A DNA stretch of 64,000 nt from Hevea brasiliensis (lineage: Eukaryota > Streptophyta > Magnoliopsida > Malpighiales > Euphorbiaceae): assembly GCF_030052815.1 (NCBI RefSeq), contig NC_079502.1:930001-994000 (forward strand), read 5' to 3'. Positions 28,834 through 41,445 of the stretch are shown here, one piece after another. The notes under the pieces are model-generated. The model saw only the letters and a program-made list of their open reading frames with translations. It did not search any database and was not told the DNA's origin. Every line of letters starts with the position of its first letter. Position 1 is the first letter of the stretch. The position numbers were made by a program, and so were the translations under genes.

Positions 28834-31800
28834 TCACAACTTCAATGGTTTCAAACCCAAGGCTGCTCGCAGCTTATTAGCTTCTGCAATCTCTGGATCA
28901 GGGTGGTCTGTGCCATCATCCTTCTTTTCCTTCTTTTCCTTTTTCTTCTTTGGCTCGTCTGGACCATCCGCACGCCTTTTCGGACTGCTGCTGCGGCCAT
29001 GTCTCTTGCGATCCCTACTCCTACTTCGACTCCTTGAATGACTCCTCCGCCTGCCACGGTCCCTATCTCGCCTCTCCCGTTCCCTACCTTCCCTCTCTTT
29101 TTCTCGCTCCCGCTCACGACCATAATCCTTTTCTTCTCTTATGCGATAGCGATCCCGATCCCGATCCCGATCCCGATCCCTCTCTCTTTCTCTGTCCCTA
29201 TCCCGTTCTCTATCCCTATCTCTCTCACGCCCACGTCCACGTTCCCTATCGTAGTCCCTGTCATAGTCCCGATCATAGTCTCGGTCCCTGTGCAGACAAG
29301 AAAATCAGGGTTGAAACATAAGCTTAATCTTTGTTCAAGCAACTATTGCTTTTGCAAATTTAAGTTGTTTACGAAATAAAAACTCAACTGACAAAGTCGG
29401 GGGAAATTATGGCACTCATAATTGAAAATGAAATGGGAATAAAGCCACAACCACCACCATAGTAACATATCCCTTGAAATACACCCCAAAAAAAAAAAAA
29501 TGCACAAGTAGATGCACCTTGTAGCAATGTGGCATTTCAATTACAAACTAGCTTCTAAAACGAAAAGGGAATGCAAAGGGATGTTTAGAACACACTCAGA
29601 ATGGATTAAGTCACAAGAAGGGGGCAAAAAGCATAATGCATTCATCACCAAAAAAGATTAGCAGAATAAAATTAACTCAATGCCCAATTACTATGAACAG
29701 AATAGATATTGAAACAACAGTCATAATTAAGTTGTCTGATCCATCATACTTCTCACTGCACACTGTCAGTACAGAGAAACCTGGCAGGATCATAAGATAT
29801 TAATATAGGAAGCTGTTCTAACCACCAGTGGCTTTAAATGCCACGATCAAAATGAAACACTTGTTCACTGTACATATAAATGTATAGGTTTAATACTTAA
29901 ATAACAGCTTCCATCTTATTTTCATCCACTTTGATATAGCTCTATACTATTGACTAGATTCATGAGGATGAAAAATTCACTAGTTTTGCCTCAGATCTTT
30001 TCACATGTTAAAACACCAAAACAGAAAACTCAAAATCCTGTTCACAGTGATATACTCTGATGCAAAACTGAGGTCTAAGGGCCAAGGAGAAAACACAAAT
30101 ATAAAAGATTAAACTCAATGTTCAGACTGAAACCTGAATGAACAGAATATCTAACCTAGAAAGAAATTAACACATGCTATAGTTATCTACACAATCAGGT
30201 CTTTATTATCTATTTCTCCCCCAATAACAATAGTTACTAACACAAACTCTTATTCTACTCTTCTCACATACAAATATCATAAATCGTCTCATAAACTTCA
30301 ATCATGTTTTGTTAGGAGAGTTAAGAATCTAGACACAGATAATTACAGAAAATTCACCAAGTTACTTAACAGTTAATACAATATGCTGCCAATACACACT
30401 AATCATGAGACAATTTAAACAAATTTAGCAACCAATATTAGACAATTAGTTTACCTGTATCTGTGACTCTCACGTCTTCTATCTCTATCTCTTTCCCTTA
30501 TGGGACTTCTCCCATGATAATAATCCTGTAGACATTTCAAAACCATGTTCACAAAGAATAATAGAATGCAATAAAATTTAAGAGGAAATAATAAAGATTA
30601 AAACTGAAAAGTTGTGCTTAGAAAGAATACTCTTTCATCAACCCCATTGTCTAAACCATCAATTTGTTCGTTCTCCTCTTTCTCTTCCTCCTCTTCAAAA
30701 TCATCTTCCAACACACTTTTTCTTGGCTCAAGTGAACCAATTGATTCAAGAGTCCTTCTGTTGAACAAAGAAAGGGTTAAAATAACACTCCATATCATGA
30801 AATAGGGGCAAAGATTTGGTATCCAAATAAAGTAATGCGAAAAGCATAAGGACTGTGATATCCACAATTTGAAATTACATAAGCTGAAGCAATATAACTA
30901 TTACAATTTCATTTGTTGCCAGACCTTCTAATTACTTGTCAAAAATTTCTCAAACAACCTATAGAAAATTTACCTTTTCTTAATCCGCGGTAAAGCAATA
31001 TCACAGGAATAATCTTTCGTCAGAAGCTCATCTATAACCTCATCCACATGTGTTAAGGCGAATTCTGATAATTAGATAATTAGAGAAGCCAAGAGAAGTT
31101 AGTGAAAATATAAATGCACATGAAATACACTTTGAAAGCTTTAAAAAGGTTTCAATAAGAGAGTAATAGAAAGGCTAGACAGCTTACTTCCATCAGCTAG
31201 CTTTTGCCTTAATTTTCGATAGTCGTTGTATAAAGGCTCTAGGTACCGGTACACATCCACATCAGTCCCAGTGAGACGCAGATAAAAAGCACCAAGTATT
31301 CGCACATATCTGCACCCAGACAATGAAGAACAGGTGAACAGCAAAGGGAAGACATCAAAAGAAAATGGCATAAGTGAAACAATGCGAAATTGATGTCAGT
31401 AGGATTCAATCCAACAAAGGAAGAAGAAGACAAGGATGTGAAAGCCAATTACGCACCATGAAAACCAAAACTATTCATTAGCATTGTAAACAAGCAAAAC
31501 AGGTGCATTATATTGTGTGTAAATAGTACAACAAATACTACAACAAGCAAAAACAGACATCAAATTTCATTTCAGTAATACCCATACTATTAATAGACAC
31601 AAAAATTACTCATCTTCAATTGATGTACTATTTTTCGTACTTCCAAATACAATCAAACAGAACCATACAATTACAGAAAATAAATCGAATGAACTCCAGT
31701 AATCTTAAAACTCCCCCTTTTTCTTTTCCATTCTTCAACTTTCTAAATGCAAAACTTGTTGGAAAAATAGAAAAATCGATACTAAAAGCAAATAAAAAAA

Positions 31801-32124
31801 TGACGAATCGATAGCAAAATAAGAAATTACATACTTGTAATCGTCGTTTTTTATGAACTCGACGACGATGTCCTTCTCGGGCTGGATTTGCAGCATCTTC
31901 ATGACCAAGCACATAAAAGGTGTAGGTTTGCAGTTGCCACCATAAGTACCACCAAGATGGTCGAGCTCCATAGCCTTGTCCACAAGCGTCTCCGCTGTTA
32001 ATCCGAAGCATTGCTCCTTCCAGTAGGTGTTCTGGTAAATCTTAGACCTAAGAATCTTCTCCACCAGGTTCTGCGGGTTCGTGCCCCTTATACTCTTGGC
32101 CGCAGGATCGGTGCGGTTGGCCAT
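28834..32124 (-). CDS. PRP38: Pre-mRNA-splicing factor PRP38
   Basis: Nuclear spliceosome protein of the PRP38 family, which in yeast and human acts in tri-snRNP/B-complex activation. Six coding exons with GT/AG borders join in frame: 31835-32124, 31188-31309, 30974-31064, 30631-30757, 30455-30525 and 28834-29287. The total is 1,155 nt, 384 residues, stop TGA. The start gives MANRTDPAAKSIRGTNPQNL. The PRP38 domain (about residues 1-170) has KIYQNTYWKEQCFGL, MELDHLGGTYGGN, RILGAFYLRLTG and THVDEVIDELLTKDYSCDIA. An acidic linker (about 180-210) leads to a long Arg-Asp/Arg-Glu/Arg-Ser tail, then a Lys-rich stretch, ending AANKLRAALGLKPLKL-like (EANKLRAALGLKPLKL). No defects are seen; this looks like a working gene. 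Confidence 0.95.
29151..29180. repeat. In-frame GATCCC hexanucleotide repeat in PRP38 exon 6
   Basis: Four to five tandem GATCCC units on the plus strand encode alternating Arg-Asp on the minus strand, within the RD/RS tail. Confidence 0.85.
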
Positions 32125-32170
32125 GGATGGATCAGAAGTCGAAAGATTCGAATCAACCTTCCTTAATCCT

Positions 32171-32182
32171 AACCCTAACCCT
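32171..32182 (+). promoter_or_regulatory. Telo-box-like motif upstream of PRP38
   Basis: AACCCTAACCCT, 47 bp upstream of the PRP38 start codon. Telo-boxes of the AAACCCTAA kind are common near the start of plant genes for growth and RNA metabolism. That role is inferred from position only. Confidence 0.5.
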
Positions 32183-32189
32183 CACAGAA

Positions 32190-33327
32190 GGTGCGTTTGA
32201 GTTGACATAGCCACCAAGCAGAGGAAGGGCATTTGGAGATCACATCACTGATTTATCCGAGGATCCAACATGTGACGGTGTTGTTGGCAGGCCCATTTTT
32301 TGGCCCAATGCCCACACCACATTTAGATGTTTCTTCTGTCCCTCTTTTATTTCTTTTTTTTTTTAATTGATTTATTCAAATCCTATAAATAATTCTAATA
32401 TCAATAAATTAATTTTTTTTTTCAATACTCGTTATCAATTGAATGTTGATGTCACATCCCTTTACCGAATATAGATTAATTAAATTAGGTAATACAATTG
32501 GAATAAATTATTTACAAAAGAAAAATCTCAAACAGAAATTTTATATCTTTTTAAAGTAAATTTATTTTTTTCAATTAAAATAATTAATTTTTTTTAATTT
32601 TAAATATGAAAATTAATAAAAATAAAAATTAATTAAATTTGTTATTTTAAAAATTCATACCTCTCTCTTAAAAAGTGCAGACAATAATTTTTCAATATCT
32701 ATAACTATCTATGAGTTGCTATCAACACAATAATAATGACATTGACACTGGATGTTACTATTATTATTATTATTATTGAGAAAAATAACATTATTCATAC
32801 TTCAAATTAGCACTTGAGTTGAGACCCAACGGAATTACTGGGCCGGACAATAATGAAAATTCAAAGGTTACGAAATGTTAATCGCATCAAAATTTGCCAG
32901 TGCGCTTCCAACAAAAAAAAAAAAAAATTCAGTGCGTGGCAAGGAATTCTTTCTATGAAATGTCTAATTGGTGCAGGTAAGTAAACCAACCAAAAGAAGA
33001 ACTGTGTAATAAAATCTAATAATTTGAAGAGAAAAAACCAACAAGTCTTCCATTAACATGTCAAAGCTAATGGGTATGCAAGCCAACCATAACTAGAATT
33101 GTGAACTATGCTGTAATAGTTCAAAGGAAACAAGATATGCACGTGAGTTGCTCAAGCTGCAGAGCTTTCCACTACTGAAACAATGCAGGACAGGAATTGT
33201 GAGATGTCAGGGTTAAAGAAGATCATCCACAAGACAAGTGTAGCTCATATCTCCAAGGTTTTCTTGAAGTTGTCAGCAGGAGAGTGTTACATTGTTGGAG
33301 TGGCCAGATGATATTTCCTTATTCTGT
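32190..33327. other. Intergenic, AT-rich
   Basis: No gene supported. 32340-32790 is AT-rich with a (TTA)n run near 32756. A TGTCACATCCCTTTACC stretch near 32448 resembles the end of a Gypsy-type LTR on the minus strand, but no matching second end or duplication was found. Confidence 0.4.
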
Positions 33328-36089
33328 TCACTGGGCAAAGAAGCCATAGATTCTCTTTTTCATTCTTTCCACAAACTGGCAACATGCTTCCCTCCAAGAT
33401 TTCTTAAATAGCAACGTTCCATAAACAGCCCAAAACCCAAACACAAATCCTGGTACCAAACCTGCATAGAAGAATGTCATTTCTATCCAATCATTTTCTT
33501 CACCATTGTTGTCCTTGATCCCTTTATCCTTATTATCTTCATCATTCGGTATGGAACACTGGGTATGCAATGGAAAGCCGCAAAGTCCAGGGTTACCCTT
33601 ATAAATGGAGGGATCAACTAGGGTTTGGAACAGTTGGTCGATGGAACTGGCCCTGACAAGTCATTGTAGGATTAGTACAAGTAGTTCAAGGAGGTCATAG
33701 GAGGCATGCTTGGACCCGAAAGTTGGTTGCGAAAATGAGGTCAAGAGATTCTAAACGATTCAGGTCTGCAATATCTTTGGGTGTCTCTCCAGTCAATTGA
33801 TTCCATGATAAATTTAAAAAACCAACATATGCAGATTTCTTATGTTATCTGGTATTTGTCCTTGCAGATTATTTCCTGAGAGATCTATAGCATTCACCAA
33901 AGGAAGTATCTTGGTATATTCAACTTCTCTTCCCTTCGCATACAACTCTATTTCCTGCAAGTAGACAACACGATTTGGCACTACATGGTAAGGTTTGAAG
34001 GAATTCAAGCCACTTAGATTGCCCAAACATGGTGGGATTGGCCCTGATAAATTATTAAGAGCAGGGTCCAATATATGGAGTTCAGGGAGATGACAAAGAC
34101 TTTCAGGAATACTTCCATCGACCAGATTGGATCGTAGATTAAGTATTGACACTGACAATAGCCTTTCACCAATCCAATCCGGTATGTTTCCAGTGAATTG
34201 ATTTTCTCTAAGATCAAGTGTTGCTACGTTTGTGCAGTTCTGCAAAGACCCAGACAATTCTCCAGAAAAATTGTTGAAAGTTAATTTCAGCAACCGAAGC
34301 AGAGGTAATGAGCACATCAAGCTTTGGATCCCTCCAGATAGTTTGTTGTTGGATAAATCAATGGTAAACCTTCCAAATGCTTATGGATTTCCCAGCAATT
34401 GATTGTTTGAGAGATCAAGAGTGGTTAGTTTCTTCATTTCATTTACAGAAGAGGGAATTTCTCCAGTTAGAGTGTTCCCAGAAAGTTCCAAGATTACCAA
34501 CATTGACATTTTTTGGCTAATGCTTAAGGGAATTGGTCCTGAAAACAAGTTGTTACTGAAAGACACAGATTGAACATTGGAAAAAAGCGGGATAGAACCC
34601 TCTAAAAGATTAGAACTTAGATCAACTCTCACTGCCTCTGGTGAAAAATCTCAGTGATTCTGGAAGCCTTCCATGTAATTGGTTGTTTTGAAGTTCCAGC
34701 CACTTGATCTGTGGAGATAAGTTCCAAAACCAGCTAGGTATTGAGTCTGAAATTGAAACTCCATAAAGGTTACTCTCACTAATTCCTTTTGAGTTTCAAG
34801 CCATGTAGGAAACTTGGGACCCATTTGGCAATCACTGACTAAGATGACTTGCAGGCTAAAAGGGGGAACCCACTCTTGTCTCACATCAAATGCCAAGGAC
34901 TTGTTTACAGAAGATAATGAAAGACATTTTACATTTTTTAGGGTGAGGAAATGAATCTCAGATATGTTGCCCACCCAAGAGTTCCCAAAGAGATCCAAGT
35001 TAAAGCCTTGAGTTTCCCTATGCTTTCTGGTACGGTTCCACTCAATTTATTGGCAAAGAGGTACAAATCCTCCAAAAAGGACAACCTCTCTGAACCTGAG
35101 ATTGAGTTCCCAAAAAGTCTGAGGGACTTCTAGCACCGAAAGTGTCCTAATGACTCAGGAATCTGGCCACTCAAACTCTTATAACTCAAGTGTAAAATCT
35201 CTAGGCTAAGGTTACTGCATTCAGACAAACTATCTATGAGTTCAAAAGTTTCACGATTAATTTCATTGTAAATCAAGTTCTAAAACTTGCAAGTTACAGA
35301 TATTTCTCCAGGAATTATTGGATGGGGGACACTTAATTTCAGAATTCATGAGGTTAATGTCCACGAGAGCACTGATATTGAAGAGCCAATGAGGTATTGA
35401 AGAATTGAAATGATTGTTGTAAAGATGGAGGACCTGTAACGAAGTGAAATTGACAATTGGAAGAGATTGAGGGAAGCTGCGGAGATCACAACCTGGCAAA
35501 TGCAACTCCACTAGAGAAGGGAGGCTATTCAAAGCTTGCTCCCAGCTAGTTGATACTAAGCTAAGGTTTACGCCTGCCAGGTTTAGGTACTTGAGAGAAG
35601 AGAGTCCAGAAAGCCAGTTTGCATCACAAACCCAAATGCTTTTTAGGATTGGGATTAGTGTATGACCCAATGACAGGAATTTGAATTCCCTGAAACTTGT
35701 TTATGCTCAAATCCAAATGCTGCGAGTGTTTCAAGTCAAGCAAAGAAGAATTAATTTCACCACTCAGACAGGAACGGTTATAAGCTTCTGCTTCACTTCC
35801 AAACATGAGATACGCAGGATAAGCAAGGTTGTATGGATTTTAAGGTCAAGCTTGATTACTTTACTGTTTGTGCACTGCAGCTCACACCATTCCATTGACA
35901 GCAATCTTCACCAACCCAAGAAAGCCTAAGTGATGGATATCGAAGACCTTGTTTGAATTGAACAAGTGCTTTCCTCTCAATGTCAATGCAACGTGCAGTG
36001 AAATTGGTGGTAGCGGGAAAAAGCAAAAGAAGTGCATAAAAGTGGAGGAGGAGAAGGTGTGAGGGGCTATGCTTATGAATGTTGGCCAC
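33328..36089 (-). pseudogene. Leucine-rich-repeat receptor-like protein (RLP), disrupted
   Basis: Minus strand, single-exon layout typical of Cf/EIX-type RLPs, which are surface receptors lacking a kinase domain. The ATG at 36089 gives a hydrophobic signal peptide (LLLLHFYALLLLFPA), then the LRRNT-type region IDIERKALVQFKQGL and GEDCCQWNGVSC. LRR blocks follow in several frames, e.g. LSGEINSSLLDLKH (about 35760), LSSLKYLNLAGVNLS (about 35590), VDLSSNLLEGSIPLFSNV (about 34620) and VATLDLRENQFTGNIPDWIG (about 34220). The C-terminus has DLSGNNLQGQIPDNI, an acidic juxtamembrane stretch and a transmembrane helix FFYAGLVPGFVFGFWAVYG (about 33450), then a short basic tail. At least five frameshifts or stops (e.g. 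near 35878, 35840, 35260, 34640 and 33810-33600) break the frame. Confidence 0.85.
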
Positions 36090-36365
36090 TAGCCTTTGCT
36101 AATCAAAGAATTGATCTTTATTTAATGGGGTAGCCGCCGAGACCTCTCTGCAACGTCAGAAGTGATAATTGAAAACAACGCAAATAATTGACCATAAAAT
36201 ATCCCCCAGATGATACTACTTGTTATTGTTGATTTCAGATATTAGATTTAATGGCATCAATAAATGATAAAATCTATCAAAATAGTGATTAGTCATCAAG
36301 GTCATCAATCGTTTCTTGCTAAAAAGTCGTGATGAATACTTCAATCATTGCTTGCAAATTGAGCA

Positions 36366-36647
36366 TGATAGATAGTCCATCAATGAGTTGGGCTGAAATA
36401 TGGACATGGGAATGGGCTGAAGGAAAAGAAAAAAAGAGAGCAGATAGATTATTCTAGATTCTTTTCCATTCCAGCTCAACATTACATGTATTTTGTCCCA
36501 ATAGATTTATTGTAAAAATTAGTTTTTAGATCCTATAAACTAGACAGAGTAGAATAGAGAAATTTATTAATTCTAGATTATTCTTGTACATTGTATATAA
36601 ACCCTTTTCAGCTCACTCAACAATAGAACAGTCAAGTTTTTTTTTCA
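36366..36647 (+). repeat. 5' LTR of Copia element
   Basis: TGATAGATAGTCC to TTTTTTTTCA, 282 bp. Differs from the 3' LTR by roughly a dozen substitutions, by eye. Confidence 0.92.
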
Positions 36648-36723
36648 TGGTATCAGAGCACAACCTCGTACTCTTGATATAATCGTTTCTTCTAAAATTC
36701 AATACTATTCAGAAAGTTTTTTT

Positions 36724-39700
36724 ATGGCTGAAACACCAACTGCAGATAATACTACCGGCAAGTGGTATCATCGTAAATACCACTGGAATGCAGATCGATA
36801 ATGGTGGAAATGATATCTTCCATTTGCACAACTCTGACCATCCGGGCATGATGCTTGTAAGTTCACCTCTCACAAGAAGAAATTACTTGTCATGGAGTAG
36901 ATCCATGGTACTGGCTTTGAGAGCCAAAGATAAGCTGGGTTTTGTAGATGGGAGCTATGATGTTCCTGCTACAGATGCTATAACTCTGGATAAATGGAAG
37001 AAAGTAGATAGCATGGTCACCTCATGGATACTCAACTCACTCTCAAAAGAATTGGTGGATGCCTGCATCTATGCAACCTCTTCTAAGAACCTGTGGGAAG
37101 AGATTAAAGAGAGATTTGGAGAAAGTAATGGACCTCTCCTATACCAGCTTAAAAGAGAGATAAGTACTCTAACTCAAGATAATGCATCTGTTTTAGTATA
37201 TTTCACTAAACTTAAAAAATTATGGGATGAATTGGCTTGTCTTAAGCCTTTGCCAGTATGTGAATGTGGTGCAGCCAAACAAATGGAAGAAATAAATAGT
37301 GAAGATAAACTTATGCAATTTTTAATGGGATTAAATGAGACTTATGACCATGTCAGAAACCAGATCCTTCTAATGGATCCCTTGCCAAGTGTAAACAAGG
37401 CCTATTCTATGATACTTAGAGTAGAAAAGCAGAGGGAAATTCATATTGATGTTGAGAATTTTAATACAGTAATGGCAGTCAAGGGGCAATTTCAGAAAGA
37501 TAAATTTCAAGGCAAGAAAAAGGAGTTTGGGAAGAAAGAAACCAGAACATGTGATCATTGCAATGCCAGTGGTCATACCAGAGACACATGCTTCAAGCTA
37601 CATGGGTATCCAGAATGGTTTACTGAATTAAAACAGAAAAAGGGCAAGGCTAAGCAAAACATAGTAGCTAATGTGTATGAGGAGATACCTGAATGCAAAG
37701 GCAAGACAGATCACAAGAATGAAGTAACAGGAGTTGATTGGGCAAGCATAGTCCAGCTTGAAATTGCCAAATACATGCAGAATCAAAATCCTGTAACAAA
37801 TGAGGCAAGCTGTGTTAATTTCACAGGCTTTGCAGGTAAGAATCCAACTTACTACTCTACTAGCAGACATGGTAAGAATAGTGGTATATGGATAGTAGAT
37901 TCAGGAGCATCAACTCATATGTGTCATGATTTTTCCCTTTTCCAAAAACCTGTGAAATTAAACAATCACTGTTTTGTTACCTTGCCTTATGGAAACACCA
38001 AACTAGTCAAATACAGTGGAAACATCATGATAAACCCATACCTGTATCTCCACAATACACTATACACACCAAGTTTCAAATATAATTTACTATCAGTGAG
38101 TGCACTTACTAAAACCTCACATATTTCAATCCAATTTTTCTCTAACCATTGCCTCCTGTAGGACCCAGTGACTGAGGCAGTACTAGCAAGAGGAGAATTG
38201 CAAGGAGGGCTATATGTAATAAGAGCAAACAAAAGTAATCATGAGATCTTTAAGGGTAACTGTAATTATGCTCCTAAATTCAGTCATGTTCAGCCAAAAC
38301 TTCAAGCAAATGAAGTCATACAATCTTCTATTTCTCCCAATTCTTATGAATCATGGCATTACAGACTTGGACTCATTTCAGATACCAAGTTATCTAATAT
38401 CACAGTCATCACACCAGAAATTAAAAAGCATAAAATGTGTGAGGTATGCCCACTTGCTAAACAACAAAGACTTAGTTTTCAAAAAAGCAAAATTGCTACA
38501 AAAGAACTTTTTAATTTAATTCACATTGATTTATGGGGACCTTACCAAGAATACTCAATTTCACATTCAAAATATGTTCTCACTATTGTTGATGATTTTT
38601 CAAGAGTCACATGGACATATTTACTGCCTGACAAAACCAGGGTTTACAATACCTTATTGGAATTTTTAAATATGGTTCAAAATCAATTTCAAAAACAAGT
38701 CAAGGCAGTAAGGTCAGATAATGGCACTGAATTTATCAATCAGCAACTTACAACAGTTTTCAAAGCAAAAGGGATTTTACATCAAAGAACTTGCCCATAC
38801 ACTCCACAACAAAATGGGGTTGTGGAAAGGAAACACAAGCATTTACTACAAGTGGCAAGGGCTTTAATGTTTGCATCCAAAGTGCCAAAATATTTTTGGC
38901 GGGAAAGCATTTTAACTGCCACATACCTCATAAATAGAATGCCTAGCAAAGTTTTAAATTGGAAAATCCCTTATGAGATTTTGTTTGACAAAAAACCTGA
39001 TTACAATTACCTCAAAATTTTTGGTTGCCTATGTTATGCCACTAACATTAGGCCACAAAAACACAAGTTTGAAGAAAGAGCTTTCAAATGCATCTTCATA
39101 GGTTATGCTTCAGGTTTTAAGGCATACAAACTATATGATTTGCAAAATAAAAGAATCATAATCTCTAGAGATGTGATTTTTTATGAAAACTATTTTCCAT
39201 GTGCAAGTGAGCATGCCAAACACAAAAGTGTCATTCCTTTAGCCATACCTGACACAAATTCAGTTCACTCACATTTTGAACCCACCTTGTTAAATAAATC
39301 CAATGATAATTCAGAAACCATTGACACATCACCTGTTGCAGAACTAGATTCACCTCTTCCATCCTCCTCAAACCACATTCAGCCATCACATAGTCCTGCA
39401 CCAGTCAGAAGAAGCACAAGGATGACAACAAAACCTTTGTGGTTAAATGATTTTGTAACTCAAGTCAGTGCCAACAGTTCTAATGCAATCACCCTTGCTA
39501 GTACTACCACAGAATCTGTAGGTATCTCTTTCTCACCTTTCATATCACATTTTCCCTCCATACCTCAATATAATCATGATTACATACAATTTATGGCAAA
39601 TGTATCTACTATTCATGAACCACAAAATTACCATCAAGCTAGTGAGGACAGTAATTGTTCTCTTGCTATGAAAACTGAACTGAAGGCTTTAGAGAAGAAC

Positions 39701-41154
39701 AACACATGGATTCTCACTACCCTTCCCAGGGGCAAAAAGGCTATAGCTTCAAAATGGGTGTACAGAATTAAATACAAACCAGATGGTACTGTGGACAAGT
39801 ACAAGGCAAGGTTAGTTGCCAAGGGGTACAATCAATTGGTTGGAATTGATTATCATGACAATTTCTCACCTGTAGCTAAATTAGTACTGTGAGATTGTTT
39901 TTAGCTATAATAACTACATTCAAATGGCCCATTCATCAATTAGATATCAACAATGCATATTTACATGGTTATTTGGATGAAGATGTATATATGCAGCCAC
40001 CAGAATGTTATACAAAAGCAGCTCAGGGACAAGTATGCAAATTAGTAAGAAGCCTTTATGGTCTAAAGCAGGCAGGAAGACAATGGAACAAAGAATTAAC
40101 AGGGAAGCTACAAGCATTTGGATTCCATTAGTCATCATTTGACCATTGCTTGTTTACTAAAGGATCTGGTCTCAATTTTATTTCCCTAATTGTTTATGTA
40201 GATGATTTACTAATTGCAGGTGCAGACACGAATCAGATTATAAAAGTTAAGAAATTCCTAGATGACCAATTCACAATCAAAGACCTAGGCTATGCCAAGT
40301 ACTTTTTAGGTCTTGAAATAGCCAGGTTAGAAAAGGGCATGTTCCTGAGCCAGCACAAATACATCTTGGATATAATCCAAGACATGGGATTACAAAATGC
40401 CAAAACAAGCCCCTATCCTATGCCAAAAGGATTGAAGCTAGATAATGAAAATGGAGAATTGATGACAGACCCCGACAAATACAGAAGGCTTATAGGAAAA
40501 TTGTTATACCTGGGACTTACAAGGCCAGATCTTTCATATGCTACTCAGAAGCTGAGCCAGTTTATGCAAGCTCCTCGCAAACCACACTAGGACGCAGCCA
40601 TCCATATCATCAAATACTTGAAAAGATGCCCCTCCAAAAGCTTATTCTTCCCTCAAGAAAATGATTTGAAGCTTCGAGCCTTGTGCAATGCAGATTGGGC
40701 GTCTTGTCCTATGAGCAGAAAATCTATTATAGGATTTTGTATTTTCTTGGGACCTTCGTTAATCTCCTGTAAAGCCAAAAAGCAGACCACAATAAGCAGA
40801 TCCTCAGCTGAAGCTGAGTATAAAAGCATGGCAACAACTGTTTGTGAACTAAAATGGCTCAGTTACCTCATTGAAGATTTCAGCTTGAAACTCCATCTCC
40901 CCATCGCACTCCACTGCGATAACAGAGCAGCTGAACAAATCGCGGCTAATTCAGTCTTCCATGAGAGGACCAAGCACCTAGAGATCGATTGCCATGTGGT
41001 CCGCGATCAGCTGAACAAGGGCTTCATCACCACCGTGCATGTACCGTCGAGACACCAGCTCGCTGACCTCTTCACGAAACCCTTAACTTCTACCTTATTC
41101 AATGGACATCTCTTCAAGATGGGACTCCACGATACGCACGAGTCTCCACCTTGA
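36724..41154 (+). pseudogene. Copia gag-pol polyprotein with few disabling changes
   Basis: The likely start ATG at 36724 (MAETPTADNTTG) shifts frame before 36788, where the long frame begins. Domains: gag (about 36800-37530) with a YLSWSRSMVLALRAKDKLGF block; CCHC knuckle CDHCNASGHTRDTC (about 37550); protease WIVDSGASTHMCHD (about 37890); integrase with HIDLWGPY and VDDFSRVTWTY (about 38520-38620), RSDNGTEF and a TPQQNGVVERKHKHLLQ stretch (about 38800); RT with KWVYRIKYKPDG, INNAYLHGYLDEDVYMQPP-type substrate blocks and YVDDLLIAGA (about 40195); and RNase H with SRSSAEAEYKSMA (about 40800) to the stop at 41154. Visible lesions are a stop at 38159-38161, a frameshift near 39890, and stops near 40129 and 40588. 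All enzyme motifs remain, so inactivation is recent. Confidence 0.88.
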
Positions 41155-41163
41155 GGAGGGGCC

Positions 41164-41445
41164 TGATAGATAGTCCATCAATGAGTTGGGCTGAAGTATG
41201 GACATGGGCATGGGCTGAAGGAAAAGAAAAAAAGAGAGCAGATAGATTATTCTAGATTGTTTCCCATTCCAGCTCAACATTAAATGCATTTTGTCCCAAC
41301 AGATTTATTGTAAAAATTAGTTTTTAGATCCTATAAACTAGGCAGGGTAGAATAGAGAAATTTATTAATTCCATATTATTCTTGTATATTGTATATAAAC
41401 TCTTTTCAGCTCACTCAACGATAGAACAGTCAAGTTTTTTTTTCA
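41164..41445 (+). repeat. 3' LTR of Copia element
   Basis: 282 bp, same ends as the 5' LTR, preceded by the polypurine tract. Confidence 0.92.

Larger units (their letters stand above)
36366..41445 (+). mobile_element. Ty1/Copia retrotransposon, nearly intact
   Basis: 5,080 bp with 282-bp LTRs (36366-36647 and 41164-41445). The primer-binding site TGGTATCAGAGC directly follows the 5' LTR (36648-36659), and the polypurine tract GAGGAGGGGCC precedes the 3' LTR. Flanks GAGCA (left) and CAGCA (right) agree at four of five bases, so the target duplication has probably mutated. It lies 277 bp upstream of the RLP pseudogene's start, in divergent orientation. Confidence 0.9.

Noticed and set aside
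28950..29379. Plus-strand Pro/Asp/Pro-Ile frames
   Set aside because: Antisense shadows of the Arg-Asp tail of PRP38 exon 6.
32171..32182. Interstitial telomere repeat
   Set aside because: Fewer than three units, at a gene's 5' end; better described as a telo-box.
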